A stretch of 64,000 nt of DNA. It comes from Rodentibacter heidelbergensis (GTDB lineage Bacteria; Pseudomonadota; Gammaproteobacteria; Enterobacterales; Pasteurellaceae). How positions within the stretch are numbered: the stretch's first letter is position 1; the number at the start of each line of letters is the position of its first letter. Shown here in pieces: positions 45,058-53,096 of the stretch. A model generated the notes under the pieces. The model was not told where the DNA came from. It saw only the letters and a list, made by a program, of their open reading frames with translations, and did no database searches. The position numbers and the translations under genes were made by a program. The stretch spans positions 1-64,000 of the forward strand of contig NZ_MLHH01000012.1 of assembly GCF_002000125.1 (NCBI RefSeq), written 5' to 3'.

Positions 45058-45073
45058 TGTGATCTAGTTCAAG
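45058..45073 (-). promoter_or_regulatory. CRP/FNR-like half-site upstream of ompW
   Basis: TGTGATCTAGTTCAAG has a perfect CRP left half and a weak right half; it also resembles an FNR box. ompW is controlled by FNR and CRP in E. coli. It lies about 95-110 bases before the start. Pattern only. Confidence 0.3.
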
Positions 45074-45240
45074 TTTTTACAAAATAATAGAATTATTTAT
45101 CCACAATGACCGCACTTTTCTTTGAGAACCTAAAATCGCCAAATTTGTCTTATATCAAAAAACAGAATTTTTAGATAAGATAAATGGCACTGGCCTATAA
45201 ACAAGGTATAATTGCGCCATTTTTAACAAGAGAAAATCGA

Positions 45241-45990
45241 ATGAAAATTAACTTTACACAAGTTTTACAAGATAGTTGGAATTTTTTCCGTAATCAAAAA
45301 AAAATCATGTTTCAATTTGTCGCCATTCTCTTTATGGTACAAGTTTTTAGTGTGTTATTAAGCCCTTCAATCGTTTCAACAGAGGGCGGAGTGAGTGCCG
45401 ATACCCTTCCCCAATTTATGGAAGAAAATGCCTCAAGCATTACCTTTTCTTTTTTAATCACGCAATTAGTGACCACCTTTATTGCCTCTTGGGGATTAAT
45501 GACGATCTCTCAAATCAGCCAACAAAATCACCGCACTTTAGCCCAAAGTTTTCAAGCCACCCTGCCACGATTTTTTGGGGTGGTTATTTTAGATTTAATT
45601 GCGATTACGCCGATATTACTGGGTTTATTTGAAATCCTTGCAGCGGTGTTAACGAAAACCTCCCCCTCAATCATCTCACTGGCGGCAATTATCCTCGGGA
45701 TAGGATTTTTTATCCGTTTAAATTTATCCACCACCCACTATTTAACGACGCAAGATAACATCGGGCAAAGCCTGAGAAAAATTTGGTTACAAGGAAAACA
45801 TCAAAAAACCGCCTTATTGATTTATGCTTTACTTGTTTACTTTGTGACCCCTATTTTAATTTTTCAGCTCTCCGCTATTTTCAATCACCTCATTTTTAGT
45901 GTGTTAGTGAGTATTTTCGCCGCCGCATTAAATATCTTCATGCAGGTGGTCACTTATCGTTTTTACAGCTTGTTTATGAAAGAGGCATAA
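45241..45990 (+). CDS. yciC: YciC-family (UPF0259) membrane protein
   Basis: A 249-residue inner membrane protein with about six hydrophobic segments and an N-terminal cytoplasmic part (MKINFTQVLQDSWNFFRNQ) typical of YciC. Function unknown. The frame is open 19 codons upstream, but MKINFTQ follows AAGAGAA at 45241 and matches the family start. It is directly followed by yciB with no gap. Confidence 0.88.
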   Translation: MKINFTQVLQDSWNFFRNQKKIMFQFVAILFMVQVFSVLLSPSIVSTEGGVSADTLPQFMEENASSITFSFLITQLVTTFIASWGLMTISQISQQNHRTLAQSFQATLPRFFGVVILDLIAITPILLGLFEILAAVLTKTSPSIISLAAIILGIGFFIRLNLSTTHYLTTQDNIGQSLRKIWLQGKHQKTALLIYALLVYFVTPILIFQLSAIFNHLIFSVLVSIFAAALNIFMQVVTYRFYSLFMKEA

Positions 45991-46554
45991 ATGAAACAAT
46001 TACTTGAATTCATTCCGCTGATCCTATTTTTCATCACCTACAAACTCAGCGGTGTGCGTGATGCCGCCATCGTTTTAGTGCTAGCAACCCTTGTGCAAAT
46101 GCTCCTTCTGAAATGGAAATATGGCGGTATCGAAAAACAACAAAAAATCATGGCGGGCGCAGTGGTTTTTTTCGGCCTTTTAACCGCCTATTTCAATGAA
46201 TTGCGTTATTTACAATGGAAAGTCACCATTGTGAATGCGCTTTTTGCCATGATATTGCTTGTGGCCCAATTTCAGTTCAAAACACCTTTAATCAAAAAAT
46301 TATTGGGTAAAGAAATTAAACTGCCTGAAAAGGCTTGGAATCGCCTCAACCTCGGTTGGGCTATCTTCTTTATTATTTGTATGTTGGTGAATATTTATAT
46401 TAGCCACAATATGTCGGAAGAAGCCTGGGTGGATTTTAAATCCTTCGGTTTAATTGGTATGACACTCATTGCCACCCTTATTTCCGGGGTTTATATTTAT
46501 CAATATTTGCCCAAAGATGAACAAAACAACCATAAAGACAAGGGGAACTCATGA
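45991..46554 (+). CDS. yciB: Inner membrane-spanning protein YciB (intracellular septation protein A family)
   Basis: A 187-residue protein with five predicted helices. Signatures are the N-terminal [18 protein letters not shown] and the later NEEAW-like [12 protein letters not shown]. The homologue affects septation and envelope synthesis. The start immediately follows the yciC stop and the stop overlaps the yciA start by four bases, so the three genes are translationally coupled. Confidence 0.95.
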   Translation: MKQLLEFIPLILFFITYKLSGVRDAAIVLVLATLVQMLLLKWKYGGIEKQQKIMAGAVVFFGLLTAYFNELRYLQWKVTIVNALFAMILLVAQFQFKTPLIKKLLGKEIKLPEKAWNRLNLGWAIFFIICMLVNIYISHNMSEEAWVDFKSFGLIGMTLIATLISGVYIYQYLPKDEQNNHKDKGNS

Positions 46555-47033
46555 CCTCAAATTTTATTGATAAAAACGGACGCCAATCAAAAGGCGTACT
46601 TTTGCTCCGCACGCTTGCTATGCCGTCGGACACCAATGCAAATGGCGATATTTTTGGTGGTTGGATTATGTCGCAAATGGATATGGGGGGGGCGATTTTA
46701 GCCAAAGAAATTGCCCATGGACGGGTGGTAACCGTAGCGGTAGAAAGCATGAATTTCATCAAACCCATTTCCGTGGGTGATGTGGTATGTTGCTACGGTC
46801 AGTGCTTAAAAATCGGCCGTTCATCCATTCAGATTAAAGTCGAAGTCTGGGTGAAAAAAGTCGCCAGTGAGCCTATTGGCGAACGCTATTGTGTAACCGA
46901 TGCGGTATTCACCTTTGTTGCGGTGGATAACCAAGGCAAATCCCGTGCTATCCCACGAGAAAACAATGAGGAGCTGGAAAAAGCCCTCGCCTCTATTCAA
47001 GAATATGAAAACCAACAAACTCACAATATTTAA
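46551..47033 (+). CDS. yciA: Acyl-CoA thioesterase YciA
   Basis: Hot-dog-fold thioesterase hydrolysing a range of acyl-CoAs; the Haemophilus homologue (HI0827) has been structurally studied. It has 160 residues with [26 protein letters not shown], which contains the catalytic Asn/Asp region, and [23 protein letters not shown]. The ATG overlaps the yciB stop. Confidence 0.95.
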   Translation: MTSNFIDKNGRQSKGVLLLRTLAMPSDTNANGDIFGGWIMSQMDMGGAILAKEIAHGRVVTVAVESMNFIKPISVGDVVCCYGQCLKIGRSSIQIKVEVWVKKVASEPIGERYCVTDAVFTFVAVDNQGKSRAIPRENNEELEKALASIQEYENQQTHNI

Positions 47034-47044
47034 AGGAGAAAACC

Positions 47045-47341
47045 ATGTATTACGTTATTTTTGCCCAAGATATTCCCGGCACCCTTGAAAAACGCCTTGC
47101 GGTGCGTGAACAGCATTTGGCCCGTTTAAAACAGTTACAAGCAGAAGATCGCTTACTGACCGCCGGTCCTAACCCTGCAGTTGATGATGAAAACCCGGGA
47201 GAGGCCGGCTTTACCGGTTCAACCGTCATTGCCCAATTTGACAGCCTCGCTGCCGCTAAAGATTGGGCTGCACAAGATCCCTATGTCGAAGCGGGGGTTT
47301 ATGGTGAGGTCATCGTAAAACCCTTTAAAAAAGTCTTCTAA
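47045..47341 (+). CDS. yciI: YciI family protein
   Basis: A 98-residue single-domain ferredoxin-like protein of the YciI family, with [29 protein letters not shown] carrying the conserved His/Asp pair, and [21 protein letters not shown]. Activity is not established. It is 11 bases after yciA, in the same unit. Confidence 0.93.
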   Translation: MYYVIFAQDIPGTLEKRLAVREQHLARLKQLQAEDRLLTAGPNPAVDDENPGEAGFTGSTVIAQFDSLAAAKDWAAQDPYVEAGVYGEVIVKPFKKVF

Positions 47342-47354
47342 GGGAACTTATCGA

Positions 47355-47386
47355 CAAAAAAGCGAATCTAAGGGTTCGCTTTTTTG
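47355..47386 (+). terminator. Terminator after yciI
   Basis: AAAAAAGCGAA and TTCGCTTTTTT arms around an 8-base loop with T run. Confidence 0.88.
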
Positions 47387-47401
47387 TTAACTTATTGCCA
47401 A

Positions 47402-47533
47402 TCGCCCCTAGCCCCTCTTTTCTAAAAAAGGGGATTATATTGTGAATGGACTTGATTAACTTTGTTATAAATAAACGTTATTTAAGGTTAAGATTAGTCC
47501 CCCTCTTTAGCAAAGAGGGGCGAGGGGAGATTT
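47402..47533. repeat. Dispersed palindromic repeat, copies 2 and 3, in inverted arrangement
   Basis: 47402-47435 carries the complement of the unit (CCCCTAGCCCCTCTTT... AAAGGGGAT) and 47498-47533 carries the forward unit (CCCCCTCTTT-AGC-AAAGAGGGG then CGAGGGGAGATTT). They flank about 62 bases of A/T-rich DNA between yciI and slt. The whole looks like a small non-autonomous element with inverted ends and matches the repeat near 39.1 kb. Confidence 0.7.
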
Positions 47534-47565
47534 GATAAAAAATAAAGCATAAATTAGGAACAATA

Positions 47566-49722
47566 ATGAAAAAACGCACTGTCATTTCTTTCATCATTCT
47601 CACCGCACTTTCTCTTCCGATCAACGCAAATACTAATAGGAATAATCCCCAAAATAGACCAACCATTAATCTTGTAGAAGAACAGTTGAAATGGCAAGCA
47701 AACCAACATGCAAAAGAATTAAAACACCTTGAACAGCGGGCAACCTTTTTGCAATTTGAGGCTTTAGTGAAAAGTGCGGTAAAAAATCAGCGTGTTTTTG
47801 AAAACCGTTCTGTCTTTTTATCATTACTGCATGCTTTGGCGGGTTATCCATTACAAACGGATGCTTGGTTTACCTATTTTGACAGCCAAATCAACTCGGT
47901 GACACAAAACACACCATTAACAGAAGTGATGGCATTAAAAAAAGAGATTGAGGATTATATTGCCCAACATCCTCGACATTTTTTCCGCTCCCGTTTAGAA
48001 CAGCATATTCTGACGCTACTGAATAACAGTGGCGCCGAACAATTGGTGGACTATGCCAAAAAACTCCCCCCCGCAAGCTTAGAAATGCAACTGGCAGTAT
48101 TAAATCGGGAATATCAGATTGTTCAACAATCCTCATCATCTCCCTCCCAAGAAGCGGAAATTTTGAACCGTTTTGAAGCCCTTTGGCTTAATCATGGTGA
48201 AGTTGCCCAACAGTCCGAGCTATGGCAAAAATGGTATGCGAAAGGAGGGCGAACCACAGATAAAATTTATCAAAAAGCAGAAAAGTTATTCAGTCAAAAT
48301 GATGCCAAAGGCTTGGCTTTGCTGGCAGGCGAACTGGATCATCTCGATAATGTAAAAGAAGATCCGAGCATTTTAGCCAATTTACAACGCTACATAGATT
48401 TACTCAACAATCCGGCTAATTTCAATGCCTTTGCAGAAGCCTTGCCTGATAGGGATGAAGAGAAAATCCAACATCAATTTGCGATCATACAAGGCTTTTC
48501 CCGTTATTTACGCACCCTACCCGAAAATAAAGAAAATCCGGATTTTACCCCTTATCTACAATGGGCAAAAAATTGGCAACTGAATGAGGCTCAACTTCGT
48601 GATTGGAAAATCGCTTTTCTCAACCGTTTTTTCGATAACCCATCTTCCCAGTTTCAACAATGGCGTGATGCTGAACTCTTAACGTTAAAGGCCGATAATC
48701 TAATTGAGCGCCGTTTGAGAATGGCAATTTGGCAAAAAACCGATCTCATGCCTTGGCTCAATGCCCTTTCACCAGAGGGAAAAGCAAAACAAGAATGGCG
48801 TTATTGGCGGGCCAAAAGCGATCAACAAAAAACACAAGAAATATTAACCGCACTTTCCAAAGAACGTGGGTTTTATCCGATGTTAGCTCAAGCTATGCTC
48901 AATCCTCAACATCGTGGTGCGGATTATCGTGTTGAACGCAATCCCTCACTCATCAATGAAAGCCTTATTAAGTCCTATCAGCATGAGCTAGCGGAAATCG
49001 CCGAACTTCGCCAATTGGAGCGTTTTGGGGCGGCCAAACAACGTTGGCGTTTTTTACTCGACAATCTTCCTGATACAGAAAAACAAGCACAGCAAATTGC
49101 ACTCAGCGAATATGCCAATCAACAAGGCTGGTTTGATTTAGGGGTGGACGGCTCGATTATGGCAAAAGCATGGGATCACATCGCCCTACGCTTACCTAAT
49201 GCTTATCAAGATTATTTTGATATGGCATTAATGCCCTCTTCCATAAAAAGGGAACATGCCATAACCAAAACCTTTGCTATGGCAATTGCCCGTCAAGAAA
49301 GCGCTTGGAATCCAATGGCACAATCTTCTGCGAACGCACGAGGATTAATGCAACTTTTACCGAGCACAGCCAAAGCCACCGCCGATAACAATCAATTGCC
49401 TTATCAAACGGAAAGGGATTTGTTCAAACCATTGAATAATATTTTGCTTGGTACGGCACATTTGAATGAGCTTAATGAGAAATATCCGAATAATCGGATC
49501 CTTATTGCAGCAGCTTACAATGCCGGGGCAAGTCGGGTGGAAAAATGGTTGGCAAGAGCGGGGGGAAAATTGACGATGGATGAATTTATCGCCTCCATCC
49601 CTTTTTTTGAAACCCGTGGTTATGTACAAAATGTGTTGGCTTATGATTTTTATTACCAGCTCTTGCAACACAAAGAAAATCCACAAACCTTTAGCCAGGA
49701 AGAATTCGATCGGCTATACTAA
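47566..49722 (+). CDS. slt: Soluble lytic murein transglycosylase
   Basis: Periplasmic Slt70-type enzyme that cleaves peptidoglycan glycan strands to anhydro-muropeptides. It has 718 residues with a signal peptide (KKRTVISFIILTALSLPINA), a long alpha-superhelical domain, and a C-terminal goose-lysozyme domain with the catalytic glutamate in AIARQESAWNPMAQSSANARGLMQLLPSTA (shown in pieces: ARQESAW and GLMQLLPSTA) and AAYNAGASRVEKWL. trpR follows 32 bases later. Confidence 0.95.
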   Translation: MKKRTVISFIILTALSLPINANTNRNNPQNRPTINLVEEQLKWQANQHAKELKHLEQRATFLQFEALVKSAVKNQRVFENRSVFLSLLHALAGYPLQTDAWFTYFDSQINSVTQNTPLTEVMALKKEIEDYIAQHPRHFFRSRLEQHILTLLNNSGAEQLVDYAKKLPPASLEMQLAVLNREYQIVQQSSSSPSQEAEILNRFEALWLNHGEVAQQSELWQKWYAKGGRTTDKIYQKAEKLFSQNDAKGLALLAGELDHLDNVKEDPSILANLQRYIDLLNNPANFNAFAEALPDRDEEKIQHQFAIIQGFSRYLRTLPENKENPDFTPYLQWAKNWQLNEAQLRDWKIAFLNRFFDNPSSQFQQWRDAELLTLKADNLIERRLRMAIWQKTDLMPWLNALSPEGKAKQEWRYWRAKSDQQKTQEILTALSKERGFYPMLAQAMLNPQHRGADYRVERNPSLINESLIKSYQHELAEIAELRQLERFGAAKQRWRFLLDNLPDTEKQAQQIALSEYANQQGWFDLGVDGSIMAKAWDHIALRLPNAYQDYFDMALMPSSIKREHAITKTFAMAIARQESAWNPMAQSSANARGLMQLLPSTAKATADNNQLPYQTERDLFKPLNNILLGTAHLNELNEKYPNNRILIAAAYNAGASRVEKWLARAGGKLTMDEFIASIPFFETRGYVQNVLAYDFYYQLLQHKENPQTFSQEEFDRLY

Positions 49723-49724
49723 GC

Positions 49725-49742
49725 GCACTAGTTTAATAGTAT
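49725..49742 (+). promoter_or_regulatory. TrpR operator upstream of trpR
   Basis: GCACTAGTTTAATAGTAT matches the Trp operator pattern (ACTAGT followed at the right spacing by a near-ACTAGT half). It sits 12 bases before the trpR ATG, implying autoregulation. Confidence 0.7.
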
Positions 49743-49754
49743 AGGATAATACTC

Positions 49755-50060
49755 ATGTATATCAGTCGCAATTTAGATCAATGGCAGGCTTTCCTTGCCA
49801 TGTTACAAACCGCTTTTGAACAAGGCAAAGCACAGGATTTATTAACCTTACTTCTCACCGCAGACGAACGTGATGCCGTGGGACTACGGTTACAAATTGT
49901 CTCCCAGCTATTAGACAAAAATTTATCTCAGCGTGAAATCCAACAAAATCTGAATACCAGTGCTGCCACCATTACGCGTGGCTCGAATATGATCAAAACC
50001 ATGGATCCGAATTTTATGGAATGGGTAAAAGCACAACTTGATCGCCTTGAAAAAAACTAA
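49755..50060 (+). CDS. trpR: Trp operon repressor
   Basis: Tryptophan-dependent repressor. It has 101 residues, all-helical, with [21 protein letters not shown] and the helix-turn-helix [25 protein letters not shown] (GSNxIK being the family mark). It has its own operator and overlaps mtgA by 14 bases if the TTG start is used. Confidence 0.97.
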   Translation: MYISRNLDQWQAFLAMLQTAFEQGKAQDLLTLLLTADERDAVGLRLQIVSQLLDKNLSQREIQQNLNTSAATITRGSNMIKTMDPNFMEWVKAQLDRLEKN

Positions 50061-50790
50061 GCAAATTTTAACCGCACTTTTACGGTTACTCAGCCTAAAA
50101 TGGTGGAAGAAAAATTGGCAACCCATTGCACTGCGATTTTTCTTCGCCATTTTTGCCTTTATCCTTTTTTTCCGCTTTGTACCCGTGCCTTTTTCCTCTT
50201 ATATGGTTCAGCAACAAGTGGGACATTGGCTTCAAGGCGATTTCCATTATCGGGCAAAATCCACTTGGGTCAGCCTTGAAAAAATTTCCCCCAATATGCA
50301 ACTTGCGGTGATTAGCGCAGAAGATCAAAAATTCCCCTCTCACTTTGGTTTTGATTTCACGGCTATCCAAAAAGCCTTTAAATATAACGAAAAATCAACA
50401 CGCCAAATTCGGGGCGGCTCGACCATTTCTCAGCAAACGGCTAAAAATTTAATGCTATGGCATGGACAAAGTTGGCTCCGTAAAGGATTAGAAGTGCCTG
50501 CCACGCTGTTATTGGAACTCGGCTGGTCTAAAAAGCGAATTTTAGAAGTCTATCTCAATATTGCGGAATTTGGCGAAGGGATTTTTGGTGTGGAAGCGGC
50601 AAGCCGTTTTTACTTTAATAAATCTGCAAAAAATTTAACTCAATCCGAAGCCGCATTGCTGGCCGCCGTTTTACCCAACCCCATCATTTACCAAGTCAAC
50701 AAGCCCAGTGCCTGGGTACGCAAAAAACAGCAATGGATTATCAGACAAATGAGAAACCTAGGGATAAATTATTTAAAACGATTAGATTAA
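50047..50790 (+). CDS. mtgA: Monofunctional biosynthetic peptidoglycan transglycosylase
   Basis: Family 51 glycosyltransferase polymerising lipid II without a transpeptidase domain. It has 247 residues: one N-terminal membrane helix (about 22-42), [13 protein letters not shown] with the catalytic glutamate, [28 protein letters not shown]. There is no ATG in frame near the start; TTG at 50047 gives [11 protein letters not shown]..., the natural basic N-terminus, and overlaps trpR by 14 bases. TTG at 50038 is the alternative. Confidence 0.93.
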   Translation: MKKTKQILTALLRLLSLKWWKKNWQPIALRFFFAIFAFILFFRFVPVPFSSYMVQQQVGHWLQGDFHYRAKSTWVSLEKISPNMQLAVISAEDQKFPSHFGFDFTAIQKAFKYNEKSTRQIRGGSTISQQTAKNLMLWHGQSWLRKGLEVPATLLLELGWSKKRILEVYLNIAEFGEGIFGVEAASRFYFNKSAKNLTQSEAALLAAVLPNPIIYQVNKPSAWVRKKQQWIIRQMRNLGINYLKRLD

Positions 50791-50830
50791 AAAAAGTGCG
50801 GTTCATCTTGATCTGACCGCACTTTTTATT
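50788..50830. terminator. Uptake-signal-pair terminator between mtgA and scrA
   Basis: AAAAAGTGCGGT and ACCGCACTTTTT arms around an 11-base loop, between convergent genes. Confidence 0.88.
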
Positions 50831-50835
50831 AGAAA

Positions 50836-52257
50836 TTAAGCTTTTAGGTTCGCACGTTTTACCATCACAAAAGATAGGCTAAATGCCACAATAAAAGAAA
50901 TAGCCATACCAATGCTATACATTGCAAGACTATCCGGTTTGATTGATGGCACACCTAAAAAACCTGCCGCCCCTAAGGCAATGGCTTTAACATTAAAGAA
51001 TGCGATGAACGCACTTGCCAAACCTGAACCAATCATTGCCGCAAAGAACGCTTGGCGATAACGTAGGTTCACACCAAACATGGCAGGCTCGGTAATCCCT
51101 AACAACGCAGAAATCCCGGAAGGCACGGCCAAACCACGCACTTTTGGATCTTTCAATGCTAATGCCACGCCTAAACAAGCGGCCCCTTGTGCAATGTTCG
51201 ACATCGCCGCAATTGGGAAAATAAAGGTTCCGCCGGTGTGTGCCACATCCGCTAATAATTGGGTTTCTACCGCAATAAAGGTTTGGTGCATACCGGTGAT
51301 CACAATCGGCGCATAGAATGTCCCGAAAATCGCGCCGCCTACAAAACCAAGGGTGTCATACAACCAAGTTAAACCGGCTGAAATGAGTGAACCTGCCTCA
51401 CGACCGAACGGCCCGATCACGGTAAATGCCAAGAAACCGGCAATAAAGAGCGAACATAACGGCGTGATAAGATTATCTAAATAAGAAGGCACAAATTTAC
51501 GGAAGTTTTTTTCTAATGTGGCTAACACCCAAGCAGAAATAATGGTTGGGATCACCGTTCCTTGATACCCGACTTTCTCAATTTCAAGCCCGAATACATT
51601 CCAATATTGAATATTGCCTTCCATTAAGGTTTTCGCATAGTTCCAGCCATCAGCCAAAGCAGGGTGAACTAAAAGCATCCCCAAAGCCGCCCCTAAGAAT
51701 GGGTTTCCTCCAAATTTACGGGTTGCGGAAAATCCGAGCAAGACGGGTAAAAAGACAAAAGGTGCATTGGCAATCGTATTGATGAAATCCACTAAATCGG
51801 ACACTTCAGGGTATTTACTAACAACAGAATGACCTTCCCAAAAGAAGCCAACCGAAGTGAGCATGGAATGAATACCCATCAACAAACCGCCTGCTACAAT
51901 CGCCGGAATAATCGGTACGAAAATATCCGCCAAGCCTTTTACCAAGCGTTGTAATAAACCTTGGTTACCGGCAGCAGCCTCCGCCACCTCGGCTTTGCTT
52001 ACATCCCCAATTCCCAGTTGCTTGGTTAATTGTTCGTGAACTTTATTCACCGTACCGGAACCGAAGATAATTTGATATTGACCGGCAACAGAAAACTGTC
52101 CTTTCACGCCCTCAATATTATCAATTCCCTCTTTATCCACTTTGCTTTCATCGTTTAAAACGATACGCAAACGTGTTGCACAATGTGCCGCTGTGGCAAT
52201 ATTACTTTTACCGCCCAGTTTTTCGATCACTTGTTCAGCAATTTTGGGAAAGTTCAT
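50836..52257 (-). CDS. scrA: PTS EIIBC permease, sucrose type (ScrA-like)
   Basis: A 473-residue sugar PTS permease: EIIB domain first (LGGKSNIATAAHCATRLRIVL with the phosphorylated cysteine), then EIIC from about residue 105 (IFVPIIPAIVAGGLLMG, GFSATRKFGGNPFLGA, GYQGTVIP, ITGMHQTFIAVE, GITEPAMFGVNLRYR). Its motifs fit enteric ScrA better than TreB, but trehalose or another disaccharide is possible. It has no EIIA domain, so Crr would phosphorylate it. No disaccharide-phosphate hydrolase gene is beside it. Confidence 0.85.
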   Translation of the reverse strand: MNFPKIAEQVIEKLGGKSNIATAAHCATRLRIVLNDESKVDKEGIDNIEGVKGQFSVAGQYQIIFGSGTVNKVHEQLTKQLGIGDVSKAEVAEAAAGNQGLLQRLVKGLADIFVPIIPAIVAGGLLMGIHSMLTSVGFFWEGHSVVSKYPEVSDLVDFINTIANAPFVFLPVLLGFSATRKFGGNPFLGAALGMLLVHPALADGWNYAKTLMEGNIQYWNVFGLEIEKVGYQGTVIPTIISAWVLATLEKNFRKFVPSYLDNLITPLCSLFIAGFLAFTVIGPFGREAGSLISAGLTWLYDTLGFVGGAIFGTFYAPIVITGMHQTFIAVETQLLADVAHTGGTFIFPIAAMSNIAQGAACLGVALALKDPKVRGLAVPSGISALLGITEPAMFGVNLRYRQAFFAAMIGSGLASAFIAFFNVKAIALGAAGFLGVPSIKPDSLAMYSIGMAISFIVAFSLSFVMVKRANLKA

Positions 52258-52340
52258 TGATTTCTCCTGCTATAAATGGTTAAAAAATAAAACGGGGTGG
52301 ATTGTACCCAAATACCTCAATAATCACTAGTCTAAAGAAC

Positions 52341-52367
52341 AAAAAAACCCGCTTTAGAGCAGGTTTT
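52341..52367 (-). terminator. Minus-strand terminator in the gap before scrA
   Basis: On the minus strand AACCTGC and GCGGGTT arms with a 6-base loop end in T7. It lies downstream of the degraded genes at 52.4-52.9 kb and probably ended their transcript. Confidence 0.75.
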
Positions 52368-52426
52368 ATAAGCAATATATTCCATGTAGCATATTATGTT
52401 ATGCATGAAAAGATGATGAAATGTTC

Positions 52427-52609
52427 TTAGAGAAAGAAGCCCCTTTTTTGTTGATACTCAGGCCGGCTAAAATGCAAATGTCCTTGATTGCTTAAAAACT
52501 CAGGACGAATTTCCACATCGCTTTTTTCTTTCAACATCTTCTGCGTTTGTTTCAGATAATCTTGAAAATGGGGCTGTTTCTCGATGATGTTGATAGGCCT
52601 ACAATCCAT
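52427..52609 (-). CDS. Short ORF of unknown origin within degraded accessory DNA
   Basis: 60 codons (MDCRPINIIEKQPHFQDYLKQ...), charged and proline-poor, starting inside the end of the relaxase remnant. It may be another piece of the same decayed element after a deletion. I do not recognise the sequence and would not assume it is expressed. Confidence 0.3.
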   Translation of the reverse strand: MDCRPINIIEKQPHFQDYLKQTQKMLKEKSDVEIRPEFLSNQGHLHFSRPEYQQKRGFFL

Positions 52610-52923
52610 GATCTAATATTTCCCCTAAATGACTATGGTGATGAGATTCCGAGGAGGGCAACAATTGAACCATTTCGGCATACCGTTTAATCGGTTTTTT
52701 ATAGGGTTCGTTATACATATCCTACGTCATAGAAACCTGTTGCCAAATTACATTTAAGTATTTTTGGCGTAAATCGGTACAAGTAATTCTGACACAGGAA
52801 AGGCGTTATCCAGCCATCACTATCAACTTTTGACATTGAAAGATTTTGATTTTCTAAATTTGAAATAACCTCAAGGGAATCCTGTTTTTTCCCTTTTAAT
52901 CTATTGAAAATTGATGAAAACAT
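52599..52923 (-). pseudogene. Remnant of a conjugative-element relaxase (MobH/TraI_2 type N-terminus)
   Basis: The first frame (52923-52711) gives MFSSIFNRLKGKK... GWITPF... KILKCNL, then the reading must shift to continue as QQVSMT-stop-DMYNEPYKKPIKRYAEMVQLL then PSSESHHHSHLGEILDHGL and a stop at 52599. RYAEMVQLLP-SESHHH...HGL is the hallmark of the HD-like N-terminal domain of TraI/MobH relaxases found in ICEs of Haemophilus and Pseudomonas. There is a frameshift plus a TAG that is one C-to-T change from CAG. The remaining several hundred residues are lost. Confidence 0.75.
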
Positions 52924-53096
52924 AAATCAATATCCCGTTACATTTTTTTAAAAAGAGTATTGATTTACGTGGTAATCTCAATGAATAAATCACTTTAAAT
53001 TGAAGAGAAATATTAATCTGTTTTAAGACTTTTAGATAAAATTTTTTAGCTTTTCACAACAATCTTTTTGAGAAAAGCGACTCAATCCTCTTGTCA

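Noticed and set aside
52427-52609. Assignment of the 60-codon ORF to the relaxase C-terminus
   Set aside because: Position fits, but the residues do not match any part of the family that I can recall with confidence.
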